DNA of 64,000 nucleotides from Sphingobium sp. HWE2-09 (GTDB taxonomy: Bacteria; Pseudomonadota; Alphaproteobacteria; Sphingomonadales; Sphingomonadaceae): the NCBI RefSeq assembly GCF_035989265.1, contig NZ_JAYKZX010000003.1, positions 2,728,001-2,792,000 of the forward strand, read 5' to 3'. This document shows positions 8,540 through 18,885 of this stretch, piece by piece; the first letter of the stretch is position 1; each line of letters opens with the position of its first letter. The position numbers were made by a program, and so were the translations under genes. The notes beneath the pieces are model-generated. The model searched no databases, was not told the origin of the DNA, and was given only the letters and a program-made list of their open reading frames with translations.

Positions 8540-9239
8540 CGCTTAACCTGCCTGCCGGCGCGATGACCGACGCCGCGACCATATCTCCGCTGGCCCTGTT
8601 CCTGCAGGCCGACATCGTCGTGAAGGGGGTGATGCTGGGCCTGCTGCTCGCCAGCATCTGGACCTGGGCGATCATCATCAGCTTTTCCGTGTCGCTGCGC
8701 AAGGCGAGCAAGGAAAGCCGCAAGTTCGAGGCCGATTTCTGGAAGGCGGAGGATATCGACCGCTTTTATGAATCCCGCGGCAAGACCGAATTTCCGGCCG
8801 CCAAGGTGATGGCGGCGGGCGTCACCGAATGGCGGCGTTCGACCGCGCAGAAGGTGATCGACCGGGACGGCACGCGCGACCGGCTGGCGACATCGATGTC
8901 GAGCACGATCGCGTCGGAGGTCGATCGTCTGTCGGACCGGTTGAACATATTGGCGACGGTAGCGTCGGCGGCGCCGTTCATCGGGCTGTTCGGGACGGTG
9001 TGGGGCATCATGCGCGCCTTCACCAGCATCGCGGCGGAGCAGAATAGTTCGCTCGCGGTCGTGGCGCCGGGCATCGCCGAAGCGCTGTTCGCCACCGCCA
9101 TCGGCCTGTTCGCGGCGATCCCGGCGCTGATCGCGTACAACCGGTTCAGCCATGGCATCAATCGGCTGGAAGCGGGACTGACGCGCTTTGCCGACAGTTT
9201 CTATGCGACGCTGAGCCGTGAGCTGGAGGCGCAGCGATA

Positions 9240-9240
<1 letters not shown>
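8536..9240 (+). CDS. tolQ: Tol-Pal system proton channel subunit TolQ
   Basis: TolQ (234 aa) is an inner-membrane protein of the MotA/TolQ/ExbB family that forms, with TolR, the proton-driven motor energising TolA. Membrane helices are visible near residues 28-52 and in the two C-terminal segments (ATVASAAPFIGLFGTVWGIM and ALFATAIGLFAAIPALIAYN), with the conserved GLFGTV and AIGLFAAIPA motifs. Its ATG overlaps the ybgC stop, and its stop overlaps the tolR start (TAATG). An ATG 27 bases downstream is an alternative start. Confidence 0.96.
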
Positions 9241-9704
<464 letters not shown>

Positions 9705-9722
9705 GGACCATAGGTCAGCCAT

Positions 9723-10808
9723 ATGGAGCGCGCGGAAAAGATCGGCCTTGGCGTCGCGACGGCAGGACATGTTCTGCTGTTCGGATTGCTGTCGGCCGGG
9801 TTCCTGGCCACCCCCAATCCGCTGAAGTTGAAGTCGCCGCCGATGGACGTGACGCTGGTGGACGAGGTGGCGTTGCAGTCGACCGCGCCGCAGGTATCGA
9901 CCCAGCCGCCGCCGCCCAGCGTCGCGCCGGAAGAGGGTCCGACCGAAGACGCCAAGCCTGCGCCGGAGCCTGAACCCGCCCCCGAGCCAACGCCTGCGCC
10001 GACGCCTGCGCCGCCACCGCCCAAGGCGGAGCCGAAGCCGGTGCCCAAGCCCAAGCCGACGCCGCCCAAGGAGGTGGTGAAGGACGCGCCCGCCAAGCCC
10101 AAGTCGGTGCCGCCGAAGAAAGAGGTGGCGAAGGCCGCGCCAAAGCCCAAGCCTGCGCCGGAAAAGCCGACGCCTAAGCCCACGCCTGAAAAGCCGAAGG
10201 CGACGGCGCCGTCGCAGAGCGATGCGAAAGCCAAGGCTGACGCGAAAGCGAAGGCAGACGCAAAGGCGAAGGCCGATGCGAAGGCCAAGGCCGACGCCAA
10301 GGCGAAGAGCGACGCCAAAGCCAAGAGCGATGCGAAGGCCAAGGCCGATGCGGCGGCGCGCGCATCCGGCGCAGGCAAGGCCGACAAGCCCAAGGGATCG
10401 TTGCTGGGCAAGGATTTCCTGAAAGGCATCGATACCAAGGAGGATGCGCCGCGCACCCCTGCGCCGCCGCCCGCCGCCGCGATGGGGCCGCAGCAGAAGG
10501 CTGCGCTGGATTCGGAAATTCGCCGCCAGTTGAAGCCGCACTGGCGGCCGCCGTCTGGCGCGGATGCGGATCAGCTGGTGACGTTGCTGGAGGTGCGGCT
10601 CGATAAGAGCGGCGCGCTGGTCGGCGCGCCCGAGGTGATCGACCAGACCGGCGTCACCGCCAGCAACCGGCCGCAGGCGAAGCTGCATGCCGAACGGGCG
10701 ATTCAGGCGGTGAAGCTGGCCGCGCCGTTCCGCAATTTGCCGCCCGAATATTATGACCAATGGAAATGGCTCCGGCCACTCCGCTTTGACGCGAGGCTGA
10801 ACCGATGA
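9723..10808 (+). CDS. tolA: Tol-Pal system protein TolA
   Basis: TolA (361 aa) links the TolQR motor to TolB/Pal across the periplasm. It has one N-terminal membrane helix (about residues 10-30), then a very long Pro/Ala/Lys-rich spacer. The spacer includes a PAPEPEP-type segment (75-110) and a tandem KAKADAKAKADA repeat (about 165-225). A globular C-terminal domain from about 260 carries a TonB_C-like fold (LKPHWRPPSGADADQLVTLLEVRLDKSG). Low-complexity composition is normal for TolA. The last 4 bases overlap tolB. Confidence 0.94.
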   Translation: MERAEKIGLGVATAGHVLLFGLLSAGFLATPNPLKLKSPPMDVTLVDEVALQSTAPQVSTQPPPPSVAPEEGPTEDAKPAPEPEPAPEPTPAPTPAPPPPKAEPKPVPKPKPTPPKEVVKDAPAKPKSVPPKKEVAKAAPKPKPAPEKPTPKPTPEKPKATAPSQSDAKAKADAKAKADAKAKADAKAKADAKAKSDAKAKSDAKAKADAAARASGAGKADKPKGSLLGKDFLKGIDTKEDAPRTPAPPPAAAMGPQQKAALDSEIRRQLKPHWRPPSGADADQLVTLLEVRLDKSGALVGAPEVIDQTGVTASNRPQAKLHAERAIQAVKLAAPFRNLPPEYYDQWKWLRPLRFDARLNR

Positions 10809-12139
10809 AGACCCCCTTCCTGCGCCACTTGTCCCTGGCGGGCGTCATGCTTGCCGCCATCCTGTCCGCGCCCGCCATGGCGCAATTGTCGGTCGACGTG
10901 ACCGGCGAGGTCGACAGCAATGTGAAGGTCGCGGTGCCGCCGATGCCCGCGCAGCAGGATGTGGCGACGCCTGCGGGCACCGCCAGCGACCTGGGTCGCA
11001 AGATCGCCGAAGTGGTGGCGTCGGACCTCAAAGGCTCCGGCCTGTTCGATCCGTCGGGTCCGGACGGCCTGCCATCGGTCGTCTTTCCCGAAGTCACCAA
11101 TCCGGTCTATGACAAATGGGGCGCCTATCAGGCGTTGGTGCAGGGGTTCGTGCGCACGACTGGCGGCGAGGCCGACATCACCGTGGGCTGTTACCTCTAT
11201 GACGTGGCGCTGAAGCAGGAACTGACGCGGCAGGGCTATGTCGTTGCGCCGCGCGATTGGCGGCGGGCTGCGCATAAATGCGCCGACGCCATCTATGCGC
11301 GCCTGTCGGGCGAAAGCCCCTTCTTCGACAGTCGCATCGCCTATATCGCGGAGAGCGGTCCCAAGGGCGCGCGGGTGAAGCGGTTGGCGATCATGGACTC
11401 GGATGGGGCCAACCACCGTTTCATCACCAACGGCCAGTCGATGGCGCTGACGCCGCGCTTTTCGCCCGATTACAAGTCGATCCTCTATGTCAGCTATCTG
11501 GGCAGCCGGGTGCGCCTCTATATCTACGACATCGGCGCGGGGCAGCAGAAGCTGGTGACCGAGAGCAACAACCCCACCTTCGCGCCGCGCTGGTCGCCCG
11601 ATGGCCGCTCCATCCTGTTTTCGATGGCGGTGGCGGGGAATACCGACATTTATCGCGTGTCCGCCAATGGCGGCACACCGGTGCGGCTGACCACGTCGCC
11701 GGGCATCGATGTGGGCGGCAGCTATTCGCCCGACGGCAGCCAGATCGTGTTCGAAAGCGACCGGTCGGGCGGGCAGCAAATCTATGTGATGAACGCCGAC
11801 GGGTCCAACCAGCGGCGGATCAGCCATGGCGGCGGCCGCTATGCGACGCCCGAATGGTCGCCGCGCGGCGACCTGATTGCCTTCACCAAGCTGTCGGGCG
11901 ACTTCAAGGTCGCGGTGATGACGCCCAGCGGCGACAATGAGCGCATATTGACGAATGGCTGGCAGGACGAGCAGCCGACCTGGTCGCCCAATGGCCGCGT
12001 GCTGCAATTTTTCCGCACGACGCCGGGCAAGCAGGGCAGCAGCCAGGTGTGGCAGGTGGACCTGACCGGGGTGAACGAACGGCGGATTCCAACGCCGCTG
12101 AGTGGATCCGATCCGGCGTGGGGACCGTTGCTGCCGTAA
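10805..12139 (+). CDS. tolB: Tol-Pal system periplasmic protein TolB
   Basis: TolB (444 aa) has a cleavable signal peptide (AGVMLAAILSAPAMAQLS), an N-terminal domain, and a C-terminal six-bladed beta-propeller built of repeated WSPDGRSILF / YSPDGSQIVFESDR motifs from about residue 200. It binds Pal and contacts TolA in the periplasm to drive outer-membrane constriction at division. It lies in the canonical position between tolA and pal. Confidence 0.97.
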   Translation: MKTPFLRHLSLAGVMLAAILSAPAMAQLSVDVTGEVDSNVKVAVPPMPAQQDVATPAGTASDLGRKIAEVVASDLKGSGLFDPSGPDGLPSVVFPEVTNPVYDKWGAYQALVQGFVRTTGGEADITVGCYLYDVALKQELTRQGYVVAPRDWRRAAHKCADAIYARLSGESPFFDSRIAYIAESGPKGARVKRLAIMDSDGANHRFITNGQSMALTPRFSPDYKSILYVSYLGSRVRLYIYDIGAGQQKLVTESNNPTFAPRWSPDGRSILFSMAVAGNTDIYRVSANGGTPVRLTTSPGIDVGGSYSPDGSQIVFESDRSGGQQIYVMNADGSNQRRISHGGGRYATPEWSPRGDLIAFTKLSGDFKVAVMTPSGDNERILTNGWQDEQPTWSPNGRVLQFFRTTPGKQGSSQVWQVDLTGVNERRIPTPLSGSDPAWGPLLP

Positions 12140-12235
12140 CTGACGGAACCCTAGTCGTCTTGACAGCGTAACGAACATCACGGACCCTGATGACTGTCTT
12201 AGCGGGCGGCATAGAAAATATCGAAGGAGACCCCC

Positions 12236-12756
12236 ATGAAACTGTCCCGGACCTTGTTGGTGGCGACCACCGTCATCGCCCTTGCCGCCTGTTCGAAAAA
12301 GCCACCGGCGCAGCTGCCCCCGCACCCGGCGGCACCGGCACCACCGCGCCCGACGGCGGCGGCTATAATGGCGGCGCGGGTGGCGTGGCCAAGGGCAGTC
12401 AGGCCGATTTCGTCGCATCGGTGTCGTCCGACCGCATCTTCTTTGGCCTGGACCAATATGATGTCGATGCCGAAGACCAGGCGACGTTGCAGAGCCAGGC
12501 CGCGTGGCTGCGGCAGAATCCGTCGGTGCGCGTCACGATCGAGGGTCATGCCGACGAGCGCGGCACCCGCGACTATAATATCGCGCTGGGCGAACGACGC
12601 GCCAATGCGGCGAAAAACTATCTCGCCTCGTTGGGCATCAATTCCGGCCGCATGACCACGGTCAGCTATGGCAAGGAACGACCGGCGGCGCTGGGATCGG
12701 ACGAGGCCAGCTGGGCGCAGAACCGCCGCGCGGTGACGGTGACCATTCAATATTGA
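12236..12756 (+). CDS. pal: Peptidoglycan-associated lipoprotein Pal (apparent 1-base frameshift)
   Basis: Pal anchors the outer membrane to peptidoglycan. An ATG after GAAGGAGACCCCC opens a lipoprotein signal peptide, MKLSRTLLVATTVIALAACS, with lipobox LAAC. However, the OmpA-like peptidoglycan-binding domain (IEGHADERGTRDYNIALGER) lies in the next frame. One additional A in the five-A run at 12296-12300 restores a single protein reading CSKKATGAAAPAPGGTG into the OmpA domain, about 173 residues, the usual length. Because pal is important and the operon is intact, a missed base in the sequence is more likely than a null mutation. A -1 slip on GAAAAAG is possible but has weak support. Confidence 0.93.
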
Positions 12757-12777
12757 TCGCTAAAACCAGCGACATCG

Positions 12778-12815
12778 ACAACCCGCCGGTTCATGCGACC
12801 GGCGGGTTTCTTTTG
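12778..12815 (+). terminator. Rho-independent terminator after pal
   Basis: A perfect 10-base stem, ACCCGCCGGT (12781-12790) and ACCGGCGGGT (12798-12807), with a 7-base loop is followed by TTCTTTT. It lies 22 bases after the pal stop codon and closes the tol-pal operon. Confidence 0.93.
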
Positions 12816-13029
12816 CCCCGGGAGGCTGGCGATGAAGCGCGACGCGGCGGTTAACTTCGCACATTTCCCGCAGATTTTGACATATCCGAAGCGAAATAGG
12901 AAATTATGTTTCAAGTCCTGCTTAAGGCCGGGACATGCTAATATGACCAGCCGCCAATAGGACAGACAATAATATCGTCGTCCCATCCCGCGATTTTCCT
13001 TGGGCGGAAAAGCCGCTAGGAGCGAGGGG

Positions 13030-14079
13030 ATGGACAAGAGCGCGCCCCGCAAGAAGCCCCCCACGATCAAGGAAGTCGCCGCCCGCGCGGGCGTGTCGGT
13101 GATGACCGCGTCGCGCGCGGTCAACGGCAAGGCGCTGGTCAGCGCCAAGGCCCGCCGCGCGGTCGATCAGGCGGTAATCGACCTGGGCTATATCCCTAAT
13201 GCGTCGGCCCGCGCGCTGGCGGGCAGCGCCGACCGGCGGGTCGCCTTGTTGCATGGTCATACGACGACATCGGCCTATCTGGGCGAATTGCTGCTGGGTG
13301 CGCTGGGTGAGGCGCCGCAGCGGCATCTGCATCTGGTGGTGGAGCAATGCGCACCCGGCGCCTTTGCCCAGGAAATCGTCGACCAGGTCGCCCATGCCCA
13401 TGTGGCGGGCGTCATCCTGCCGCCACCCTTGTGCGACTGGGCGGAGCTGGTCGACGGGCTGACCGCGCGCGACATCGCCATCGTCGCGATCGCGCCGGAT
13501 CAGGACGGGGCGGACATGCTGGTGGTGGGCACCGACGACCGGCATGCCGCCTATGACCTGACCCGGCACCTGATCGAACTGGGGCACCAGCGCATCGGCT
13601 TTATCGAGGGCAATCCGCGCCATCGATCGAGCGCGCGGCGGTTGCAGGGGTATCACGACGCGCTGGAGTCGCATGGGCTGGCGCATGACCCGCAGTTGAT
13701 CGTGCCGGGCGACTATAGCTATCGATCGGGGCTGGACGCGGCCGAGCGGCTGATCGCGCTGGAGCGGCGGCCGACGGCGATCTTCGCGTGCAACGACGAT
13801 ATGGCGGCCGCGGCGATCACGGTCGCGCACCAGCGCCGGATCAACGTGCCCGCCGAGATCAGCATTTGCGGTTTCGACGATACGCCGCTGGCGAGTGCGA
13901 TCTGGCCGGCGCTGACCACCATCCGCCAGCCGATCCGCGACATGAGCCGCGAGGCGATCGGCCTACTGGCCATGCGGTTTCGCCAGCAGGACGAGGGCGC
14001 GGACGGGGCGATCGGCAAGGTGAAGCTGGATTATCAATTGATCCGTCGCCAGTCCGATGCCGTGCCGCCGCGGCATTGA
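13030..14079 (+). CDS. LacI-family transcriptional regulator
   Basis: This is a LacI/GalR-type repressor of 349 residues. The N-terminal HTH with hinge is clear (TIKEVAARAGVSVMTASRAVNG, about residues 12-33, then YIPNASARALAG). A periplasmic-binding-protein-like effector domain follows (GTDDRHAAYDLTRHLIELGH; AIFACNDDMAAAAI; ISICGFDDTPLASAIWPALTT). The start is an ATG after GGAGCGAGGGG. An esterase gene follows after 57 bases, so the regulated process is probably use of a plant or microbial polysaccharide, but the inducer is unknown. Confidence 0.93.
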   Translation: MDKSAPRKKPPTIKEVAARAGVSVMTASRAVNGKALVSAKARRAVDQAVIDLGYIPNASARALAGSADRRVALLHGHTTTSAYLGELLLGALGEAPQRHLHLVVEQCAPGAFAQEIVDQVAHAHVAGVILPPPLCDWAELVDGLTARDIAIVAIAPDQDGADMLVVGTDDRHAAYDLTRHLIELGHQRIGFIEGNPRHRSSARRLQGYHDALESHGLAHDPQLIVPGDYSYRSGLDAAERLIALERRPTAIFACNDDMAAAAITVAHQRRINVPAEISICGFDDTPLASAIWPALTTIRQPIRDMSREAIGLLAMRFRQQDEGADGAIGKVKLDYQLIRRQSDAVPPRH

Positions 14080-14136
14080 CGGTGCGCGGTCCGGCGGGCG
14101 ATCCATCCACTCCCTTCGCGTGAAAGGCCGCCATCC

Positions 14137-15131
14137 ATGACAGCGATCGATCGCCGCAGTCTGATCGTCGGCACGCTGATCGCCGGTTCCGGCACTAATG
14201 CCGCACGCGCCAGAGGAGCGCCCGAACAGATGGTGACGACCGGCCCCTTCCCCCGCCCCAGGGCTATGAACGCTTCCCGATCTGGCCGGGCCAGGCGCCG
14301 GGCGGCGAGCATGTGCGCGTGCAGCAGGTCGAAACACGGCGCTCGCCCGGCGGCGGGCCGGACGAGAGCGTCTTCACCCATGTGGTGACGCCCACGCTGA
14401 CGTTGGTGCGCCCGGCCAAGGCCAATGGCGCGGCGATGCTGTTGATCCCCGGCGGCGGCTATAGCCAGGTTTCGCTGGGTCATGAGGGCTATGCCGTCGC
14501 GCGGCGACTGGCCGAAGCGGGCTATGCCTGTTTCTGCCTGCTCTATCGCCTGCCGGGCGACGGGTGGGCGGCAGGCGCGGAGGCGCCGTTGCAGGATGCC
14601 CAGCGCGCCTTGCGGCTGGTCCGGGCGCTGGCCCCGCGCGAGCGGTTCGATGCGAACCGGGTCGGGGTGTTGGGCTTTTCGGCGGGCGGGCATCTGGCCG
14701 CCTGGCTCACCAGCCGTGTGCAGTCGGACAGCTATGCACCGATCGATGGCGCCGATCGCGAGCCGATCAAGGCGGCGCTCGCCGCCTATCTCTATCCCGT
14801 CATTCAGATGGAGGGGCCGTTCGTCCATACAGGGTCGCGTACCCAGTTGCTGGGACCGACCCCTTCGGCGGACAGGATGCGCGCCTATTCGCTGGACCGG
14901 GATGTCGATGGGGATATGCCGCCGGTCTTCATGGCCCATGCGATCGACGATCCGACCGTGCCGGTCGACAACAGCCTGGCGATGCTGGCGGCGCTGCGGG
15001 CGCGCAAAATTCCGGTGGAATGCCATCTGTTCGAAAATGGCGGCCATGGGTTCGGTCTGTCCGCCCCGCCCGCCGCGCCAGCGCCCTGGCCCGACCTGTT
15101 CCTGGATTTCGCGCGCCGCCACGGGTTGTGA
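14137..15131 (+). CDS. Alpha/beta-hydrolase esterase, acetyl-xylan-esterase-like (apparent 1-base frameshift)
   Basis: The first part encodes a twin-Arg-like export signal (DRRSLIVGTLIAGSGTNAARA); the body in the next frame is a BD-FAE/acetyl-esterase type hydrolase. In the body are the oxyanion motif LLIPGGGYSQVS, nucleophile elbow GFSAGGHLAAW, and the acid/base residues in IDDPTVP and NGGHGFG. Adding one C to the five-C run at 14250-14254 joins the two parts as GPFPPPQGYERFPIWPGQAPGG, the expected WPG-x-APGG region. It is probably secreted and deacetylates oligosaccharides. The LacI gene immediately upstream is its likely regulator. Confidence 0.85.
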
Positions 15132-15140
15132 CGGCGGGGC

Positions 15141-15842
15141 TTAGGGCGCGCAGGTCCGTATGACATCGGGCGGCAGGATATCGCGCAGCCGGTTGCGGAC
15201 CACGTCGGCCCAGATGCGATAGCCGCGCGCGTTCATATGCACGCCGTCGGGCTGATAATTGTCGCCCATCTTTCCCCCGGCGAGCAGGGGCGTCGTCACG
15301 TCGGCATAATAGGCCGATCGCATATGCGGCAAGAAATTCTGCGCCGCGGCGTTGAACAGCCGCTGCTGGCCAAAGAAGCGCGCCCGCCCCGGACTGGGCT
15401 TGGCCGAGAGCAGCAGGACCGGCACGCCGGGCAGCAGCCGGTCGCGCAGGTCGAACAGGCCGCCAAGCTGGCGCATCACCGTGCGCACCGGGACGCCATT
15501 GGCGATATCATTTTCCCCGACATAGAGGATCAGCGCGCGCGGACGGCCTTCCTGGGGCTTTATATTGGCGAATCGCGGCAGGATGTCGGTCAGTACCGCG
15601 CTGTTGATGCCCCGGTTTTCCGTCGCCCAAGGCGCCATGTCCTGATGCAGGCTGGTCCAGCGGTGGATCGACGAACTGCCTACGAACCAGAGCGCGCAAT
15701 CGCCGGTCGCCACGCCAGTTTCGGGCAGCACCGCCTGCGATTCGCGATAGCGACCGTAGAGCCGCCATCCCACGATGATCACCGCGAAGACGAGCAGCGC
15801 CGTCAACAGCTTGGTCAGGGTCGAGGGATCGGAACGATGCAA
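15141..15842 (-). CDS. SGNH/GDSL hydrolase-like protein, membrane anchored
   Basis: The protein has an N-terminal membrane helix (KLLTALLVFAVIIVGWRLYG) and an SGNH hydrolase fold: block I appears as FVGSSSIHRW, block III as GENDI, and block V as DGVHMN with the catalytic Asp-His pair. Homologues are lipases or esterases acting on lipids or acetylated glycans. I chose a TTG start because GGAG lies nine bases upstream; a second TTG at 15857 is possible. It converges on the esterase gene with a 9-base gap. Confidence 0.8.
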   Translation of the reverse strand: MHRSDPSTLTKLLTALLVFAVIIVGWRLYGRYRESQAVLPETGVATGDCALWFVGSSSIHRWTSLHQDMAPWATENRGINSAVLTDILPRFANIKPQEGRPRALILYVGENDIANGVPVRTVMRQLGGLFDLRDRLLPGVPVLLLSAKPSPGRARFFGQQRLFNAAAQNFLPHMRSAYYADVTTPLLAGGKMGDNYQPDGVHMNARGYRIWADVVRNRLRDILPPDVIRTCAP

Positions 15843-15991
15843 GGACGGGGTCTCCAAAAAAGGGTGCGATGGCGCTCTAGCGACCGATATTGTCCATAAT
15901 GGTGTCGAAAAGCTTAGCCGTTCACCATATTTTTTAAAGCCTCTGCAGGTAGGGAGACAGCAGTAAGCCTGGGGGCCGGGGTATTTTCAGC

Positions 15992-16957
15992 GTGGGCAAG
16001 AATCCGTCGATCGACCTTCTCAAAGGGGTGCTGATCCTGCTGGTGATGGGCGGGCACGCCATGGAGCTGGTGCAACAGCAGCATCCGGCGCTGTGGATCG
16101 GCGCTGGCTTTCGGATGCCGCTGATGATCGGCATATCGGGCTATCTGCTCAACGTCACCCGCACCCGCACGGAACGCACGGGGGTGCTGCTGAGCCACTA
16201 TGGCGAGCGCATGTTGCTGCCCTGGCTGGTCGCGATGGCCGTCTATGTGGCGGTCAGTGGTTGGCGCCTGTCCTGGACGGCGCCGATCGACCTGCTGCTG
16301 CGGCCGCCCTTTCACCTATGGTATATCCCCGCCCTCTTCGGCCTGATCATGGCGACGCGCATCGTCCGCCTGCCACCGGTCATGCTGCTGGCGATCGGGG
16401 TGCCGATCAGCTTGGCGACCATGTATAGTTTCGGCCTGGACCATGGGCCAGTCGGCCACAGCCTTTTGTCGCCCGACAGCCGGTTCCTGCGCTATCCGGT
16501 CTATTTCTTCTTCGGCATGTTGATGGCGGAACGGGGATTGCCGACTCGCCATCTGGGCGTCGCTCTACTCTGCATGGCGCTCGGCCTGGGTTGGTGGTCG
16601 GCATTGCAGGGCAGCGGTAACATATTGGCCTATGTGCCAGCGCGGCTGCTGATGTGCCTGGGCATGATCGCGCTGCTGCCCAGACTGTCGGCGCTGCGCC
16701 TGTCTTTCGCACCGGTCAACCGCATCGGGCGAGACAGCCTGTTCTTCTATCTATGGCATCCGCTGGTGATGGGCGTGGCGATCACCAGCGGCATAAGCGT
16801 GACGACGACGCTGCTCTTGTCGGTCCTGATCCTGCTGATCGTCAGCCGCCTGTGCGCATCGAGCGTCCTGATCCGCCGCCTGGTCGGCATCGCGCCAGCG
16901 CCGCGCGCGGTCACCAGCGCGCCACCTATGCCGGACGCGGCGGTTCAGCCCGCCTGA
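15992..16957 (+). CDS. Acyltransferase family 3 membrane protein
   Basis: This is an integral membrane acyltransferase (321 aa, about ten hydrophobic segments) of the acyltransferase 3 family, whose members O-acetylate surface sugars or modify lipids. The N-terminus SIDLLKGVLILLVMGGHAMELV carries the family histidine on the first helix. The PPFHLWYIPALF segment is a second family hallmark, and FFYLWHPLVMG lies near the C-terminus. The GTG start is inferred from the alignment of MGKNPSIDLLKG. The donor and acceptor are unknown. Confidence 0.88.
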   Translation: MGKNPSIDLLKGVLILLVMGGHAMELVQQQHPALWIGAGFRMPLMIGISGYLLNVTRTRTERTGVLLSHYGERMLLPWLVAMAVYVAVSGWRLSWTAPIDLLLRPPFHLWYIPALFGLIMATRIVRLPPVMLLAIGVPISLATMYSFGLDHGPVGHSLLSPDSRFLRYPVYFFFGMLMAERGLPTRHLGVALLCMALGLGWWSALQGSGNILAYVPARLLMCLGMIALLPRLSALRLSFAPVNRIGRDSLFFYLWHPLVMGVAITSGISVTTTLLLSVLILLIVSRLCASSVLIRRLVGIAPAPRAVTSAPPMPDAAVQPA

Positions 16958-17527
16958 TCAGAGCTTGCCATATTTGGCTTCGAAACCGGCTATGTCGTCG
17001 GCCGCCAGATATTTGGCCTGATCGATCCATTGGTCGCGCACCGGGCGGCCCTTGAAATTGCCCAGTTTCGCGTCGATCGCCGCGATGTCGCTATCGGTCC
17101 AGGCCGCGATCTGGGCATAGCGGGTGACGCCAAGGTCGATCAGCAAAGCCTTGAGCTTGGGGCCGACGCCCTTGAGCCGGAGCAGGTCGTCCGTATCGCT
17201 GTCCACCGCTGCGACGGATGGGGAGACGGGGATCGGCGCCGCTGCGGGGACCGGGTCGGCCAGCGGGAGGGGTGCGGGCGGCGCGACCGGCTCGGTCGGG
17301 GCGGGCGGTGCTACCGGTTCGACCGGGTCCACCAAGAGGGGCGCCGCCGCGACGGGCGCGGCGATGATCGGATCGACATAGGGGGTGGGCGCAGCGGCGG
17401 GCGGGGCTTCGGCCGGTTCGACCGGCACGTTCGCCTTGCGCTTGCCCGACAACAGGAAGACGAGCGCTATGATAACCAGCAGCCCGACCAGCAGCCACAG
17501 TCCATAGTCCATGAAGAATTCCTGCAT
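16958..17527 (-). CDS. Membrane-anchored helix-hairpin-helix protein
   Basis: This 189-residue protein has an N-terminal membrane helix (LWLLVGLLVIIALVFLLSG), a long Pro/Ala-rich linker (about residues 35-105) and a C-terminal HhH-like domain (DDLLRLKGVGPKLKALLIDLGVTRYAQIAAWTDSDI). The domain resembles those annotated as predicted flap-endonuclease-like 5' nuclease (COG3743), but only a DNA-binding-type HhH is visible, with no nuclease residues. The linker is low-complexity. Its stop abuts that of the acyltransferase gene. Confidence 0.8.
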   Translation of the reverse strand: MQEFFMDYGLWLLVGLLVIIALVFLLSGKRKANVPVEPAEAPPAAAPTPYVDPIIAAPVAAAPLLVDPVEPVAPPAPTEPVAPPAPLPLADPVPAAAPIPVSPSVAAVDSDTDDLLRLKGVGPKLKALLIDLGVTRYAQIAAWTDSDIAAIDAKLGNFKGRPVRDQWIDQAKYLAADDIAGFEAKYGKL

Positions 17528-17600
17528 CGCGCTCCATCTCCCCTGTAAAATACCGGTCTCTATTTAAGGCCGGTTTCGCGCGAGCCGCAAGGTCAGACCG

Positions 17601-18878
17601 TCATTGCGATTCGCGCGCGACTTCGCGCCAGCCGATGTCGCGGCGGCAGAAGCCGGTCGGGAAATCGATCGCATCCACAGCCGCATAGGCGGCGGCCTGC
17701 GCCGCGCCGACGGTATCGCCGGTGGCGGTGACGTTGAGGACGCGGCCGCCATGGGCGACCAGCGCGCCGTCCTTTTCCGCCGTGCCGGCATGGAAAATCT
17801 TCGCCCCGTCCTGCTCCGCCGCCGCGATTCCCGCAATCGCGCCGCCCTTTTCGGGCGTGCCGGGATAGCCATTGGCCGCCATGACGATGGTGAGCGCGGT
17901 GCGATCCGCCAGTTCGACCGGACCCTGGTCGGCCAGTGTCCCCTGCGCCACGGCGAGCAGCAGATCGACCAGATCGCCGTCGAAGCGGGTCATCAGCACC
18001 TGACATTCCGGGTCGCCGAAGCGGGCATTATATTCGATCAGCTTGGGGCCGTCGGGCGTCAGCATCAGGCCTGCGTAAAGCACGCCGGAATAGGGCATGC
18101 CCTCGGCCGCCATCGTGTCGACGGTCGGTTTGATGATGGTGTCGATCACCTGGGCTTCCAGTTCCGGCGTCAGGACGCGGGCGGGGCTGTAGGCGCCCAT
18201 GCCGCCGGTATTGGGGCCGGTGTCGCCGTCCCCTACCCGCTTATGGTCCTGCGCGGAGCCGAAGGGCAGAATGGCGGCGCCGTCGGTGAGTGCGAAGAAG
18301 CTGGCTTCCTCGCCGGTCATGAACTCTTCCAGCACCACTTCCTCGCCCGCCGCGCCGAACGCGCCGGAGAACATGGTGTCGAGCGCTTCGACCGCTTCGT
18401 CGCGCGTTTCGGCGATGATGACGCCCTTGCCCGCGGCCAGGCCGTCCGCCTTGATCACGACGGGCAGTGCGAAATCGTCAAGCGCGGCGAGCGCACCGTC
18501 CTTGCTGGTGACGCGGACATAGGCGGCGGTGGGGATGTTGGCGCGTCGGCACAGATCCTTGGTGAAGCCCTTCGACCCTTCCAGCTGAGCCGCCTTCTTA
18601 TTCGGGCCGAACACCGGCACGCCGATGGTGCGCAGATTGTCGGCCAGGCCGTCGACCAAGGGCGCTTCGGGTCCGATCACCACCAGGCCGATGGAATGGC
18701 GCACGCAAAAATCGAGCACGGCGCGGTGATCCGTCGCGTCGAGGTCGACCAGCGTCGCATGCTCGGCTATGCCCGGATTGCCCGGCGCGGCGAAGAGCGT
18801 ATCGAGCCGGGGCGATTGCGCCAGCTTCCACGCCAGCGCATGTTCGCGGCCGCCGCCGCCAAGCAGAAGGATGTTCAT
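17601..18878 (-). CDS. purD: Phosphoribosylamine--glycine ligase
   Basis: PurD (425 aa) makes glycinamide ribonucleotide from phosphoribosylamine, glycine and ATP in purine synthesis. The N-terminus [19 protein letters not shown] is diagnostic. The ATP-grasp core carries [17 protein letters not shown] and [12 protein letters not shown], and [13 protein letters not shown] lies near residue 290. I start at the second ATG (18878), which aligns with the family; a first ATG at 18887 adds three residues. The start codon lies almost on top of the divergent xseA start. Confidence 0.96.
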   Translation of the reverse strand: MNILLLGGGGREHALAWKLAQSPRLDTLFAAPGNPGIAEHATLVDLDATDHRAVLDFCVRHSIGLVVIGPEAPLVDGLADNLRTIGVPVFGPNKKAAQLEGSKGFTKDLCRRANIPTAAYVRVTSKDGALAALDDFALPVVIKADGLAAGKGVIIAETRDEAVEALDTMFSGAFGAAGEEVVLEEFMTGEEASFFALTDGAAILPFGSAQDHKRVGDGDTGPNTGGMGAYSPARVLTPELEAQVIDTIIKPTVDTMAAEGMPYSGVLYAGLMLTPDGPKLIEYNARFGDPECQVLMTRFDGDLVDLLLAVAQGTLADQGPVELADRTALTIVMAANGYPGTPEKGGAIAGIAAAEQDGAKIFHAGTAEKDGALVAHGGRVLNVTATGDTVGAAQAAAYAAVDAIDFPTGFCRRDIGWREVARESQ

Positions 18879-18885
18879 GTCGCCC

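Noticed and set aside
10200..10370. Tandem DNA repeat in tolA as a possible CRISPR or satellite
   Set aside because: It encodes the normal KAKADA spacer of TolA and has no spacers of variable sequence.
12236..12320. Programmed -1 frameshift in pal
   Set aside because: The G-AAA-AAG site is not an optimal slippery heptamer and no stimulating structure is evident; a missed base is simpler.
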